DNA from: Nocardioides sp. CER19
GTDB taxonomy: Bacteria; Actinomycetota; Actinomycetes; Propionibacteriales; Nocardioidaceae
Assembly: GCF_029846275.1 (NCBI RefSeq)
Contig: NZ_JARVWS010000001.1
Location: 434,001 to 498,000, forward strand
Length of the DNA: 64,000 bases
Direction: 5' to 3'
Made by a program: the position numbers and the translations under genes. Numbering within the stretch: position 1 is the first letter of the stretch; every line of letters begins with the position of its first letter. A model generated the notes under the pieces. It worked only from the letters and a program-made list of their open reading frames with translations. It ran no database searches and was not told the origin of the DNA. Of this stretch, positions 1 to 8,215 are shown piece by piece.

Positions 1-819
1 GAGGTCAAGGCCGAGTTCGTCACCCGCCTCCTGGCTGCGGGACTGCCCACCGTCGAGGCGACCAGCTTCGTCCACCCGACGTGGGTGCCGCAGCTGGCCG
101 ACGCGGCCGACCTGATGACGCGCCTCGGCGAGACCGGGCGCGGGCTCCCCGTGCTCGTCCCCAACGAGCGCGGCCTCGACCGGGCCCTCGAGCTGGGGCT
201 GGAGCACGTCGCCATCTTCGGCAGCGCGACCGAGACGTTCGCCAGCAAGAACCTCAACCGCACGCTCGACGAGCAGTTCGCGATGTTCGAGCCGGTCGTG
301 CGCCGCGCCCGCGACGCCGGCCTCGACGTCCGCGCCTACGTCAGCATGTGCTTCGGCGACCCCTGGGAGGGCCAGGTGCCGGTCGACCAGGTCGTCACCG
401 TCGGCCGCCGCCTGCTCGACCTCGGCGCCAGCCAGCTGAGCCTGGGCGACACCATCGGGGTCGGGACGGCCGGCCACGTCACGGCGCTGGTCGAGGCGTT
501 CACCGCAGCCGGCGTCGGCACCGACCGGCTCGCCCTGCACTTCCACGACACCTACGGCCAGGCACTGGCCAACGCCTACGCCGGCCTGCGCGCCGGGGTG
601 ACCACCTACGACGCCAGCGCCGGCGGGCTGGGTGGCTGCCCCTACGCCAAGAGCGCGACGGGCAACCTCGCGACCGAGGACCTGGTCTGGTTCCTCACCG
701 GGCTCGGGATCGAGCACGGCGTCGACCTCGACCAGGTGGTCGCCGCCAGCGTCTGGATGGCCGGCCGGCTCGGTCGGCCGAGCCCCAGCGCCGTCGTACG
801 CGCCCTCGCGGGAGCGTGA
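1..819 (+). CDS. Hydroxymethylglutaryl-CoA lyase-like protein (5' end cut off)
   Basis: The reading frame is open from the first base, so the N-terminus lies outside the window. The product belongs to the HMGL-like TIM-barrel lyases, which cleave HMG-CoA to acetyl-CoA and acetoacetate in leucine breakdown and related pathways. Seen here: the barrel motif SLGDTIGVG, the metal-site segment HFHDTYGQ, and near the end the flexible loop GLGGCPYA carrying the active-site Cys of this family, followed by GNLATEDLVW. The preserved 272 residues cover most of a typical 300-residue enzyme. The next gene starts 46 bases later on the same strand but is unrelated. Related lyases for other 3-hydroxy-3-methylacyl-CoAs share these motifs, so the exact substrate is open. 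Confidence 0.9.
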   Translation, partial: EVKAEFVTRLLAAGLPTVEATSFVHPTWVPQLADAADLMTRLGETGRGLPVLVPNERGLDRALELGLEHVAIFGSATETFASKNLNRTLDEQFAMFEPVVRRARDAGLDVRAYVSMCFGDPWEGQVPVDQVVTVGRRLLDLGASQLSLGDTIGVGTAGHVTALVEAFTAAGVGTDRLALHFHDTYGQALANAYAGLRAGVTTYDASAGGLGGCPYAKSATGNLATEDLVWFLTGLGIEHGVDLDQVVAASVWMAGRLGRPSPSAVVRALAGA

Positions 820-865
820 CCGACCCCTCAGCCTCACGCTGGGTCAACCCGGGCAGACTCTGGGC

Positions 866-1954
866 ATGGCTGCGAAGGTCTTTCTACATGTCGGGGCGCC
901 CAAGACCGGCACCACCTACCTGCAGGACAGGCTGTTCCTCAACCGAGCAAGCCTGGCCCGCCACGGCATCAAGTACCCGACCGGCTACCGCGAGGACATG
1001 TTCCTCGCTGCCGTCGACCTGACCGGCATCCGTTGGCCCGAGTTCCGCGACAAGTCGCACGGCGAGTGGGACGCGCTCGTACGCCGGACCAAGCTCGCCC
1101 ACGGCACCGTGGTGCTGAGCCACGAGATCCTCGCCGTCGCCAGGCCCTCCCGGATCCGGAAGGCGGCCGAGGACCTCGGCGACGCCGAGCTGCACGTCGT
1201 CCTCACCGCTCGCGACATCGCCCGGCAGCTCACCGCCGACTGGCAGGAGGGCGTGAAGATGTATGGCACGAAGTCCTTCGCCCGCTTCCTCCGCGAGACC
1301 ATGGCCGGCGACCCGCGCACGTCGAAGCAGTGGTTCTGGCGGGCCCAGCACCTGCCGCGCGTGCTCAGCAACTGGGGCAGCGTGGTCCCGCCGGAGCGGG
1401 TCCACCTCGTCGTGCTGCCGCGTTCCGGCGGCGATGTCTGGCAGCCGTTCAGCCGGCTCATCGGGGCCGACCCGTCCTGGGCCCCGCGCCAGACCGATCG
1501 GGCCAACTCGTCGTTGGGCGCGGCCGAGGCCACGATGCTCCGGCGCCTCAACAAGCGGCTGAAGGCGGCCGGGCTCGAGCGGTCGGACTACCGCAGCCTG
1601 GTCCTCAACGCGATCGTCTACGACACGCTCGCCGAGCGTGACAGCACCCGGATCGCGCTGCCCCCCGACGCCCACGAGTGGGCGACGTCGGTCGCGAAGG
1701 AGTGGGTCGACTGGGTCGGCGCGTCGGGGATCGACGTCGTCGGGGACCTCAACGACCTCGTGCCGGGGCCGGCCGTCGTCGACGACGACCGCGTGGACCC
1801 GGACCGGCCGGGGCCGCAGGCCGTGCGGGACGCCGCGCTCGACGCCCTGGTGGGCGTCATCCTCGAGGCAGCGCACCGGCCGGACCCCGAGGCTCGGCTG
1901 ACCCGACGCGCGGCGCGCGCCGCGCGTCGACTCGCCCGCCGACCGCGGCACTAG
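866..1954 (+). CDS. Sulfotransferase-family protein (paralogue 1)
   Basis: A 362-residue protein beginning with a beta strand and a P-loop-like 5'-phosphosulfate-binding loop, FLHVGAPKTGTTYLQ (about residues 6-20), the hallmark of PAPS-dependent sulfotransferases. Later segments (VVLTARDIARQ, then a Trp-rich region) resemble the 3'-phosphate part of the cofactor site. The frame is open further upstream, but the ATG directly before AAKVFLHVG places the P-loop where the family has it. It is a clear paralogue of the gene starting at 3997; the pair flank a di-iron oxygenase and a glycosyltransferase. The acceptor is unknown; a surface glycan, glycolipid or secondary metabolite is possible. The C-terminus is Arg-rich. 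Confidence 0.85.
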   Translation: MAAKVFLHVGAPKTGTTYLQDRLFLNRASLARHGIKYPTGYREDMFLAAVDLTGIRWPEFRDKSHGEWDALVRRTKLAHGTVVLSHEILAVARPSRIRKAAEDLGDAELHVVLTARDIARQLTADWQEGVKMYGTKSFARFLRETMAGDPRTSKQWFWRAQHLPRVLSNWGSVVPPERVHLVVLPRSGGDVWQPFSRLIGADPSWAPRQTDRANSSLGAAEATMLRRLNKRLKAAGLERSDYRSLVLNAIVYDTLAERDSTRIALPPDAHEWATSVAKEWVDWVGASGIDVVGDLNDLVPGPAVVDDDRVDPDRPGPQAVRDAALDALVGVILEAAHRPDPEARLTRRAARAARRLARRPRH

Positions 1955-1957
1955 TTT

Positions 1958-1975
1958 CTGCGACACCTGTCGCAG
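1958..1975. promoter_or_regulatory. Perfect 18-bp palindrome, likely repressor operator
   Basis: CTGCGACACCTGTCGCAG is an exact inverted repeat (8-bp arms, 2-bp centre). It starts four bases after a stop codon and 42 bases before the ATG of the AurF-type oxygenase gene. Size and symmetry fit a TetR-type homodimer operator. No regulator gene lies next to it, so the cognate protein is unknown. Confidence 0.55.
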
Positions 1976-2017
1976 TAACCTGGGTCACCACGATTGTCGA
2001 GAGACCCAGGAGGAACC

Positions 2018-3016
2018 ATGGTTCCCGTCCAGCTCGCGAAGCGTGTGGTCGGCTACCGCCCGCAGGGCAAGCAGTCCTACGAGGACACGCTGCGCACCCT
2101 GTCCGAGGCGTCGGTCGAGACCCACTTCGAGGCGTTCAAGGACATCGCGTGGGACAGTCCCGAGCTCGCCGTCGACCTGGACGACGAGCGCTGGATCCTG
2201 CCCGACGCCGACCCGCTCGGCCGGCACCCGTGGTATCGCTCGCTCCCACGGGAGCGCCGGATCGAGGTCGGTCGCCACCGGATGGCGGCCATCGTGAAGA
2301 CGGGCTCGCAGTTCGAGCAGCTGCTGCTGGTCGGCGGCACGCAGTTCCTGGCGGGGTTGCGCAACGGCAACCCGGAGTTCCGCTACTTCATGCACGAGCT
2401 CACCGAGGAGACCCACCACATCCAGATGTTCCAGGAGTTCACCAACCGGGTCTGCCCCGAGGTGCGCGGCGCGCCCGGCTGGCTGGTGAAGGGGATCCCG
2501 CGGATCGGCCGCCTCGGCGAGCGCTTCCCCGCGCTGTTCTTCGCGATCGTCCTCGCCGGCGAGGAGCCGATCGACCACGTGCAGAAGGACATCCTCCGCG
2601 CCGGCGGCCACCACCCGCTGCTCGACCGGATCATGCAGGTCCACATCGCCGAGGAGGCGCGCCACATCGGCTTCGCGCACGCGTTCCTCGAGGAGCACGC
2701 CGCCGAGCTGCCGCTGGTCCGGCGATGGGTGCTCGGCGTCCTCGCGCCGCTGGTGATGCGGCTCGGCGCCGACGCGATCATGGTCCCGTCGAAGACGGAC
2801 CGGGCCGCCATGGGCATCCCCGAGGACGTCGTGCGGGACGTGTGGGGGGACAACGCGGAGGCGGCGAAGTTCCGACGCGACCTGTTCGCCGACGTCCGGA
2901 TGCTCTTCGACGGCATCGGCCTGCGGGGCTGGTCGACCCGGTGGGCCTGGCGGGCCCTCGGCGTCGACGGCCGCCCGGCGCGCTACCGCGCCGAGCCGGC
3001 CAGCGCGGCCGCCTGA
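2018..3016 (+). CDS. AurF-type di-iron oxygenase
   Basis: A 332-residue protein with the repeated carboxylate/histidine motifs of a ferritin-like di-iron centre: EETHH near residue 130, GEEPIDH near 185 and EEARHIGFAH near 212. This matches the AurF / p-aminobenzoate N-oxygenase-like family, soluble di-iron proteins acting on amines, lipids or other small molecules. The ATG is chosen because a strong AGGAGG lies 5 bases upstream; an in-frame TTG 24 bases earlier has no such site. The gene has its own palindromic operator. Its position between sulfotransferase and glycosyltransferase genes suggests, but does not prove, a role in a surface or lipid modification pathway. Substrate unknown. Confidence 0.85.
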   Translation: MVPVQLAKRVVGYRPQGKQSYEDTLRTLSEASVETHFEAFKDIAWDSPELAVDLDDERWILPDADPLGRHPWYRSLPRERRIEVGRHRMAAIVKTGSQFEQLLLVGGTQFLAGLRNGNPEFRYFMHELTEETHHIQMFQEFTNRVCPEVRGAPGWLVKGIPRIGRLGERFPALFFAIVLAGEEPIDHVQKDILRAGGHHPLLDRIMQVHIAEEARHIGFAHAFLEEHAAELPLVRRWVLGVLAPLVMRLGADAIMVPSKTDRAAMGIPEDVVRDVWGDNAEAAKFRRDLFADVRMLFDGIGLRGWSTRWAWRALGVDGRPARYRAEPASAAA

Positions 3017-3035
3017 CCGGTCCCGGGCGCGCCCC

Positions 3036-3968
3036 TCAGCGTCGGCGCCACGGGAGCCGGCGCAGGGCGCTCTCCCGCAGCCGGCGGTAGGCCACCACAC
3101 CGGACTCGCCGGAGTAGATGTCGCGCCGCAGGCCCTCCTCGACCTCCACGAAGCGACGGTCGATGAACTTCGTCAGGTAGAGCACGAGGCCGAGCCCGTG
3201 CTCCCCGACGTAGGACCGCAGCGCGGCGTCACGGACGAGGGCGTCGTACTTCTCGTGGTCGTTGCCGGACGAGATCACGCTGTTGCCGTCGACGCCGGTC
3301 GCGGCGGGGCGCTGGTGCCAGAAGGCGAGCGGCTCGTCGCCGAGGTAGTCCAGCGACCACTTGGCCAGGATCTTGAGGTTGAACGCCCAGTCACCGACGA
3401 CCGAGAGGGCTTCGTCGTAGGGGCCGATCTCGTCGTGGAGCTCGTGGCGGTAGAGGAACCCGATCGGCACGAACCGGTTGAAGAGCAGCGTGTCGCCGAG
3501 CAGCGGGTCGTGGAGATGACCCTGGAACATCTCGCGGCCGGTCTCGCGGTAGCCGGCGGCCGCCGAGCCCTCCTCCCAGATGATCTCGATGCGGGAGACG
3601 ACGCCGGGCGCGAGCGGGTGCTGGTCGAGGTAGCCGGCCGCGCGCTCGAGGAACGTCGGCGCCCAGCTGTCGTCGTCGTCGTGGAGGACCAGGTACGCCG
3701 CCCCCGACTCGGTCGCGGCCCGCACGCCGGCGTTCGCGCTCGGCCAGCGGCCCAGCGAGTGCGGGTGGTCCAGGACGGTCACCCGGGCCCGGTGCTCGGC
3801 CGGCAGGTCGCCGACCACGCCCGCGACGGCGACGGGGTCGCCGCCGTCGTTGACGACGAACGCCTCCCAGTCGTCGTAGGTCTGCGCGGTGATGCTGCCC
3901 AGCGCACGGGCGAGGAAGTGAGGGCGGTCCTTGGTCCTGACCACGATGCCGACGGTTGCCACGGGCAC
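3036..3968 (-). CDS. Glycosyltransferase family 2 protein
   Basis: A 310-residue GT-A glycosyltransferase. The N-terminus VGIVVRTKDRPHFLARAL is the nucleotide-sugar strand typical of family 2; NDGG follows, and the metal-binding acidic cluster is LHDDDDSW near residue 100. It probably transfers a sugar from a nucleotide donor in the cytoplasm to a glycan or lipid. The GTG start is supported by AGGA just upstream; a second in-frame GTG six bases later is the alternative. It is divergent from the second sulfotransferase gene with only 28 bases between starts, so the two promoters must overlap or lie in coding sequence. Donor and acceptor cannot be told from sequence. Confidence 0.88.
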   Translation of the reverse strand: MPVATVGIVVRTKDRPHFLARALGSITAQTYDDWEAFVVNDGGDPVAVAGVVGDLPAEHRARVTVLDHPHSLGRWPSANAGVRAATESGAAYLVLHDDDDSWAPTFLERAAGYLDQHPLAPGVVSRIEIIWEEGSAAAGYRETGREMFQGHLHDPLLGDTLLFNRFVPIGFLYRHELHDEIGPYDEALSVVGDWAFNLKILAKWSLDYLGDEPLAFWHQRPAATGVDGNSVISSGNDHEKYDALVRDAALRSYVGEHGLGLVLYLTKFIDRRFVEVEEGLRRDIYSGESGVVAYRRLRESALRRLPWRRR

Positions 3969-3996
3969 CGATCCTAGAGCCCTCTACGATGACGCC

Positions 3997-5208
3997 ATGG
4001 CTGGCCGCGTGTTGCTCCACATCGGGACCCCGAAGACCGCGACGACCTATCTGCAGGACATCCTGTTCCGCAACCGCGACGTGCTGGAGAAGCACGACGT
4101 GCACTACCCGGCCGACCACTTCGACGCCCACTTCCGCGCGGCCCTGGATCTCACCCGCCGCGAGTGGGGCGGGCTCGAGGACGAGGTCGTCGGCGAGTGG
4201 GACGCCCTCGCGGCCCGGACCCGCTCCCTCGACGGCACCGTCATCATCAGCAACGAGATCCTCGCCGGCGCCACCGCCGAGCAGGCCGCCCGTGCGGTCG
4301 CCAGCTTCGGCGACGCGGAGGTCCACATCGTCGTCACCGTCCGCGACCTGGGGCGGCAGATCCCCGCGGAGTGGCAGGAGACGGTCAAGCACTACAACAC
4401 CGAGACCTACGCCGAGTTCCTCCGGATCATCCGGGCCGACGAGGGTCGCAGCGCCGACCTCTTCTGGCGCGTCCAGCGGCTGCCCGAGATCCTGGAGCGC
4501 TGGACCGGCGACCTCCCGCCCGAGCGGGTCCGCCTGGTCACCGCGCCGCCGCCCGGCGCGGCGCCCGACGTGCTGCTCGGCCGGCTCGAGGAGGCGTTCG
4601 AGATCGACGAGATCCCGCTCGCCTACGAGAGCAACCGCACCAACGCCGGGCTCGGCGTCGCCGAGACCGCGCTCATCCGGTTGGTCAACGAGCGGGTCGA
4701 CCGGACCCTGCCCGACATCAAGTACCGCTACCTCGTCCGCGAGGTGCTCGCCCATCGCCAGCTGGCCGAGCGGACCACCCGCACCGGGTCGTCGCGGGTC
4801 ACCCTCCCGCCGGACTACCAGCCGTGGGCCGAGGAGCTCGCCGAGAACTGGATCGGCCGCCTCAGCGCGGCCGGCTACGCCGTCACCGGCGACCTGGCCG
4901 ACCTGCGTCCGACGCCCCCGCGGGTCGAGTACGTCGACCCCGACCACGCCGACCCACGCGAGCTGCTCGCGGCCGCGGTCGAGTCGATCATGGCGCTGAT
5001 CCACGAGGGGTCGCGGATGATCGTCGAGGAGGAGGAGCTCCGCGAGGAGCTGCACCACGCGCGCGCCGAGCTCGAGGTCCAGCGCAGCATCCCGCTGCGC
5101 CGGCGGGTCCGTGAGAAGGCGTTCGACACCCTCAACGGCAGTGCCGCCGGCCAGAAGGCGCTGGCGACCTACCGGCGCGCTCGCGGCAGGAGCTCCCGCG
5201 AGGCGTAG
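3997..5208 (+). CDS. Sulfotransferase-family protein (paralogue 2)
   Basis: A 403-residue protein with the sulfotransferase nucleotide-binding loop LLHIGTPKTATTYLQ at residues 6-20. It aligns along its length with the protein encoded from 866 (shared HYP/KYP, GEWDAL, TVxxSxEILA and WQExVK segments), so the two arose by duplication. It is longer at the C-terminus, where an acidic, probably coiled-coil stretch (VEEEELREELHHARAEL) is followed by a basic tail. The ATG is chosen because it places the P-loop as in the paralogue; the frame is open upstream but runs into the divergent glycosyltransferase. Its 3' end overlaps the convergent EcsC gene by 40 bases. Confidence 0.84.
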   Translation: MAGRVLLHIGTPKTATTYLQDILFRNRDVLEKHDVHYPADHFDAHFRAALDLTRREWGGLEDEVVGEWDALAARTRSLDGTVIISNEILAGATAEQAARAVASFGDAEVHIVVTVRDLGRQIPAEWQETVKHYNTETYAEFLRIIRADEGRSADLFWRVQRLPEILERWTGDLPPERVRLVTAPPPGAAPDVLLGRLEEAFEIDEIPLAYESNRTNAGLGVAETALIRLVNERVDRTLPDIKYRYLVREVLAHRQLAERTTRTGSSRVTLPPDYQPWAEELAENWIGRLSAAGYAVTGDLADLRPTPPRVEYVDPDHADPRELLAAAVESIMALIHEGSRMIVEEEELREELHHARAELEVQRSIPLRRRVREKAFDTLNGSAAGQKALATYRRARGRSSREA

Positions 5209-5864
5209 CGCCCGACGCGGAAGGTCTCCCAGCCGTCGACGGTGGCGCCCACGACGCCGCCGACGATCGGCACCTTGCGGGCAACCGTGCCCGCGACCCG
5301 CTTGCCGGCGACGCGGGTGATCAGCTCCGAGGTGACCTCGGCGGCGACGACGCGGTCGAGGTCGGGGTCGTGCACCGGCGCCGTGGCGATCGCCATCGGG
5401 GGCGCGGGGAGCTTCTTGCGCTTGACCTGCCGGTTGACCTTGTCCTCGCCGAGGAGGGTCACCAGGATCGCGTCGCGGACCCGCGGGTCGTCGAGGTCAT
5501 AGCCGCGCAGGTGCGCGATGCCCGCCACCATGCGGCATTCGATGAGCGCCAGCCCGGCTACGTTCGCGGGCATCGTGACGGCGGCGGTGATCAGTCCGCC
5601 GATGTTGGTCGCGAAGCCGTTGACCGATGCATAGGCGACGTGGTTCTCGATCACCTCGCGGACGGCCTTCGTGCGGTCTCCGCGCTGCTCCTCGAGCTGC
5701 TTCTCAGCGGCGTGCGCCGCGCCGGGCAGCGGCCCGACCCCGATGATCGCGCGGTGGAGCGCCGTCTGCACGACGCCGGACGAGATGCCCGGCGCCAGCT
5801 CGACCAGCTTGGGCGCCAGCGTGGTCCCGACCGCCGCCGCGACCTTCTTCGTCGCCTTGCTCAT
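5169..5864 (-). CDS. EcsC family protein
   Basis: A 231-residue protein matching the EcsC family, named after a protein encoded with the Bacillus Ecs ABC transporter; its biochemical role is still unclear. Visible features are a basic N-terminus, a central hydrophobic stretch (NIGGLITAAVTMPANVAG, about residues 87-104), the family segment AGIAHLRGYDLDDPRVRDAI, and a glycine-rich helix near the end (VPIVGGVVGATVDGW). It is probably membrane-associated. The 3' end overlaps the convergent sulfotransferase gene by 40 bases. On the other side, only 38 bases separate its ATG from the divergent aat start. Confidence 0.82.
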   Translation of the reverse strand: MSKATKKVAAAVGTTLAPKLVELAPGISSGVVQTALHRAIIGVGPLPGAAHAAEKQLEEQRGDRTKAVREVIENHVAYASVNGFATNIGGLITAAVTMPANVAGLALIECRMVAGIAHLRGYDLDDPRVRDAILVTLLGEDKVNRQVKRKKLPAPPMAIATAPVHDPDLDRVVAAEVTSELITRVAGKRVAGTVARKVPIVGGVVGATVDGWETFRVGRYASRELLPRARR

Positions 5865-5902
5865 GCGTTCGATCCTAGGGACCTGTCGGTAACTTCAGAC
5901 TC

Positions 5903-6574
5903 GTGCCCATCGAGCCGCCGCCGTCACCGTGGCTCTTCGCCGACCCCGACGACGACCGCTACGACGACCTGGTCGGACTCGGCGCCGACCTCGAGCCCGG
6001 CACGCTGCTGGCGGCGTACCGGCGTGGGCTCTTCCCCATGCCCGGCGACCGCCGTCAGGACCCGCTGCTGTGGTTCTGCCCGGTCCGGCGCGGCGTCCTG
6101 CCGCTCGACGGCCTCAAGGTCTCGAAGTCCCTGCGGCGCTCGGCGCGCGACTTCGAGGTCCGGGTCGACACCGCCTTCGACGAGGTGGTCACCGCCTGCG
6201 CCGACCCGTCCCGGCCGCAGGGCTGGATCGACGAGCGGATCCGGACGGCGTACGGCGACCTGCACCGGCTCGGCTGGGCCCACTCGGTCGAGGCCTGGCG
6301 CGACGGGCGGCTGGCCGGTGGGCTCTACGGTGTCGCCGTCGGCGGCCTGTTCGCCGGTGAGTCGATGTTCCACCGGGAGACCGACGCCTCCAAGGTCGCC
6401 CTCCTCGGCCTCGTCTCGCTCCTGCGCGACGAGCACGCCGACCGCCGGCTGCTCGACGTCCAGTGGTCCACCCCTCACCTGGCCTCGCTCGGCGTCGTCG
6501 AGATCGAGCGCAGCGACTACCTCGCCCGGCTGCACGAGACGCTCGCGTTGCCGCTGCCGGGTGCGTTCGCGTAG
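5903..6574 (+). CDS. aat: Leucyl/phenylalanyl-tRNA--protein transferase
   Basis: A 223-residue enzyme that adds Leu or Phe from aminoacyl-tRNA to proteins with N-terminal Arg or Lys, marking them for ClpAP/ClpS degradation under the N-end rule. Diagnostic segments are YRRGLFPMP, WFCPVRRGVLPL, GWIDERI, the loop GGLYGVAVGGLFAGESMF and LLDVQWSTPHLASLG. Length is normal. It begins at GTG. It is divergent from the EcsC gene, and a pair of strong hairpins follows its stop, so it is probably transcribed alone. Confidence 0.96.
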   Translation: MPIEPPPSPWLFADPDDDRYDDLVGLGADLEPGTLLAAYRRGLFPMPGDRRQDPLLWFCPVRRGVLPLDGLKVSKSLRRSARDFEVRVDTAFDEVVTACADPSRPQGWIDERIRTAYGDLHRLGWAHSVEAWRDGRLAGGLYGVAVGGLFAGESMFHRETDASKVALLGLVSLLRDEHADRRLLDVQWSTPHLASLGVVEIERSDYLARLHETLALPLPGAFA

Positions 6575-6585
6575 CGAGGGGGCAG

Positions 6586-6649
6586 CGGAGTCCCCGGTCA
6601 ACCGGGGACTCCGGAACTCCCTGGGCGCCATGCCACCCCGGGAGTTCCG
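6586..6649. terminator. Two adjacent hairpins after aat
   Basis: The first is a 12-bp perfect stem (CGGAGTCCCCGG) with a TCAA loop, ending at 6613. The second has 10-bp arms (CGGAACTCCC at 6612-6621 and its complement at 6640-6649). They lie 12-75 bases past the aat stop. No T-run follows, as is common in actinobacterial terminators. The remaining 140 bases up to the rhodanese gene contain short GGCATGC/CCGGC repeats and no credible ORF. Confidence 0.6.
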
Positions 6650-6793
6650 TCCTTGCCTGGGCGGCGTGACCGGTGTGGCCGGTGGGACAACGCTCAGCCG
6701 GCACGCCGACGTGCTCATCCGGCATGCCTCATCCGGCGGCCAACGGGGAGCTCCAGGCGCACCCACCGCGCCTCACGCTCCCACGATCGATGG

Positions 6794-7126
6794 TCAGACG
6801 ACCTGCGGCGCCTGACCGGTCTCGCTGACCATCGGGCGCCCAGCTGCCGACCAGTCGATCATCCCGCCCTCGAGGTTGGCGACGTCGTAGCCCTTGCCGG
6901 CGAGGTACATCGTGGCCTGCGCGGAGCGCCCGCCGATCTTGCAGACGATGAGCGTCTGGCCCTCGGGCAGCTCGTCGATGCGCGCGGGCAGCTCGCTGAG
7001 CGGGATGTGGACAGCACCCTCGATATGGCCGTGGACCCACTCGATGTCCTCGCGGACGTCGAGGACGCTGAGCCCCTCGGGGAGCGGGTCGGGGACCTGG
7101 TCGAGCGAGACGGTCGGGATGCTCAC
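6794..7126 (-). CDS. Rhodanese-like domain protein
   Basis: A 110-residue single rhodanese domain. It contains the conserved strand LDVRED, the segment HIEGAVHIPLSEL and the active-site loop VCKIGGRSAQA with the catalytic Cys that carries a persulfide. Such small rhodaneses move sulfane sulfur between low-molecular-weight carriers. The GTG start before SIPTVSLDQV gives a normal single-domain length; the frame is open further upstream, but those residues do not belong to the fold. It lies downstream of, and on the same strand as, the DNA glycosylase gene, 55 bases away. Confidence 0.9.
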   Translation of the reverse strand: MSIPTVSLDQVPDPLPEGLSVLDVREDIEWVHGHIEGAVHIPLSELPARIDELPEGQTLIVCKIGGRSAQATMYLAGKGYDVANLEGGMIDWSAAGRPMVSETGQAPQVV

Positions 7127-7181
7127 CCGCTCATTCCAACACGTCACGCCGCTCGGATCCATCGGACGATCGGCCGAATTT

Positions 7182-8063
7182 TTACTTGAGGAGCTTGGAC
7201 ATCCGGCGGTCGGCGAGCGGCTTGCCGCCGGTCTGGCAGGTGGGGCAGTACTGCAGGCTCGAGTCGGCGAAGCTGACCTCGCGGACCGTGTCGCCGCAGA
7301 CAGGGCAGGGGAGTCCGGTGCGGCCGTGGACGGCCAGGTGGGACTTCTTCTCACCCTTGAGCTCGCTGGCCGCCAGGCCGCGGCTGCGCTCGACGGCGTC
7401 GGTGAGCGTCGTGCGGATCGCGTCGTAGAGCACGGCGAGCTCGTCGTCGGTCAGGTCGGCGGGCTTGAACGGCGACATCCGCGCCGTGTGCAGGATCTCG
7501 TCGGAGTAGGCGTTGCCGATCCCGGCGATGGTGCCCTGGTGGCGCAGCACGCCCTTGATCTGCTTCTTGCCCTGGGCCGCGAGGATCTCGCGCAGCCGCT
7601 CCTTCGTGAAGTCGTCCGTGAGCGGGTCGGGCCCGAGCGTGGCGATGCCGGGCACGTCCTGCGGGTCGTTGACGACGTAGAGCGCGAGCGACTTCTTCGT
7701 GCCGGCCTCGGTGATGTCGAGGCCGGCCTCCCCTGATCCTGTCGAGGGGTCGTCGAGCACCACACGCGCGGCCAGCGTCGACTTCGTGCTCGGGCGCGGG
7801 GGAACGGCGGGGACCTCGTCGCGCCACCGGACCCAGCCGGCCCGGGCCAGGTGCAGCACCAGGTGGACGCCCGAGGCCTCGAGGTCGAGGAACTTGCCGT
7901 GTCGGCGTACGTCGTCCACCAGCGTGCCCTCGAGCGCGCTCAGCGGCGGGTCGTAGGTCTTGAGTGCGCTGAACTGGACCAGGTGGATCTTCGTGATGGC
8001 GCGGTCGCGCAGCCGGCCCTTCAGATCGAGGGCCAGCGCCTCCACCTCGGGCAGCTCCGGCAC
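7182..8063 (-). CDS. Fpg/Nei family DNA glycosylase (AP lyase)
   Basis: A 293-residue base-excision repair enzyme. It starts MPELPEVEAL: Pro2 is the catalytic nucleophile and Glu3 the general acid of the family. HGKFLDLE carries the conserved beta-hairpin lysine, GIGNAYSDEI the helix-two-turn-helix, and the C-terminus a zinc finger (CPVC...CPTC) ending QTGG. Oxidised purines or pyrimidines are the likely substrates; Fpg versus Nei specificity is not decided here. An unusual insert around residues 105-112 (DPSTGSGE) is encoded by a short GC-rich imperfect palindrome and looks like an inserted extragenic repeat tolerated in a loop. Confidence 0.93.
   Translation of the reverse strand: MPELPEVEALALDLKGRLRDRAITKIHLVQFSALKTYDPPLSALEGTLVDDVRRHGKFLDLEASGVHLVLHLARAGWVRWRDEVPAVPPRPSTKSTLAARVVLDDPSTGSGEAGLDITEAGTKKSLALYVVNDPQDVPGIATLGPDPLTDDFTKERLREILAAQGKKQIKGVLRHQGTIAGIGNAYSDEILHTARMSPFKPADLTDDELAVLYDAIRTTLTDAVERSRGLAASELKGEKKSHLAVHGRTGLPCPVCGDTVREVSFADSSLQYCPTCQTGGKPLADRRMSKLLK
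7729..7749. repeat. Short palindrome-like repeat inside the glycosylase gene
   Basis: The stretch CCCCTGATCCTGTCGAGGGG has 5-bp complementary ends and encodes DPSTGSGE on the minus strand. This resembles a class of short repeats that encode DPSTGSG-like peptides when they fall in genes (recalled, not looked up). It sits in a variable loop of the protein. There is no second good copy in this window. Confidence 0.35.
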
Positions 8064-8145
8064 GCGGACAGTGTAGGGACCTGCCGTTCGATCGGGTCGG
8101 CTAAAGGAATCTAAGAACAGCGCTAGAGAGCCAGATAGGGGCCGA

Positions 8146-8175
8146 GCGACTCGCGTCGATGCGACTCGCTAGCGA
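8146..8175. repeat. Direct repeats and small palindrome upstream of the orphan ATPase
   Basis: GCGACTCGC occurs twice (8146-8154 and 8161-8169), 15 bp apart. The second copy runs into the palindrome TCGCTAGCGA (8166-8175). They lie about 45 bases before the ATPase start and may be regulatory; several CTAG motifs occur nearby. No clear -10/-35 pair was assigned. Confidence 0.35.
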
Positions 8176-8215
8176 AATCTAGGGCGCGGTCTAGAAACGT
8201 CGATACGGTCCGATC

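Noticed and set aside
866..5208. A biosynthetic gene cluster for an N-oxygenated sulfated metabolite
   Set aside because: No core synthase (PKS, NRPS, terpene or RiPP) is present and the genes are on both strands; the evidence supports only individual enzymes.
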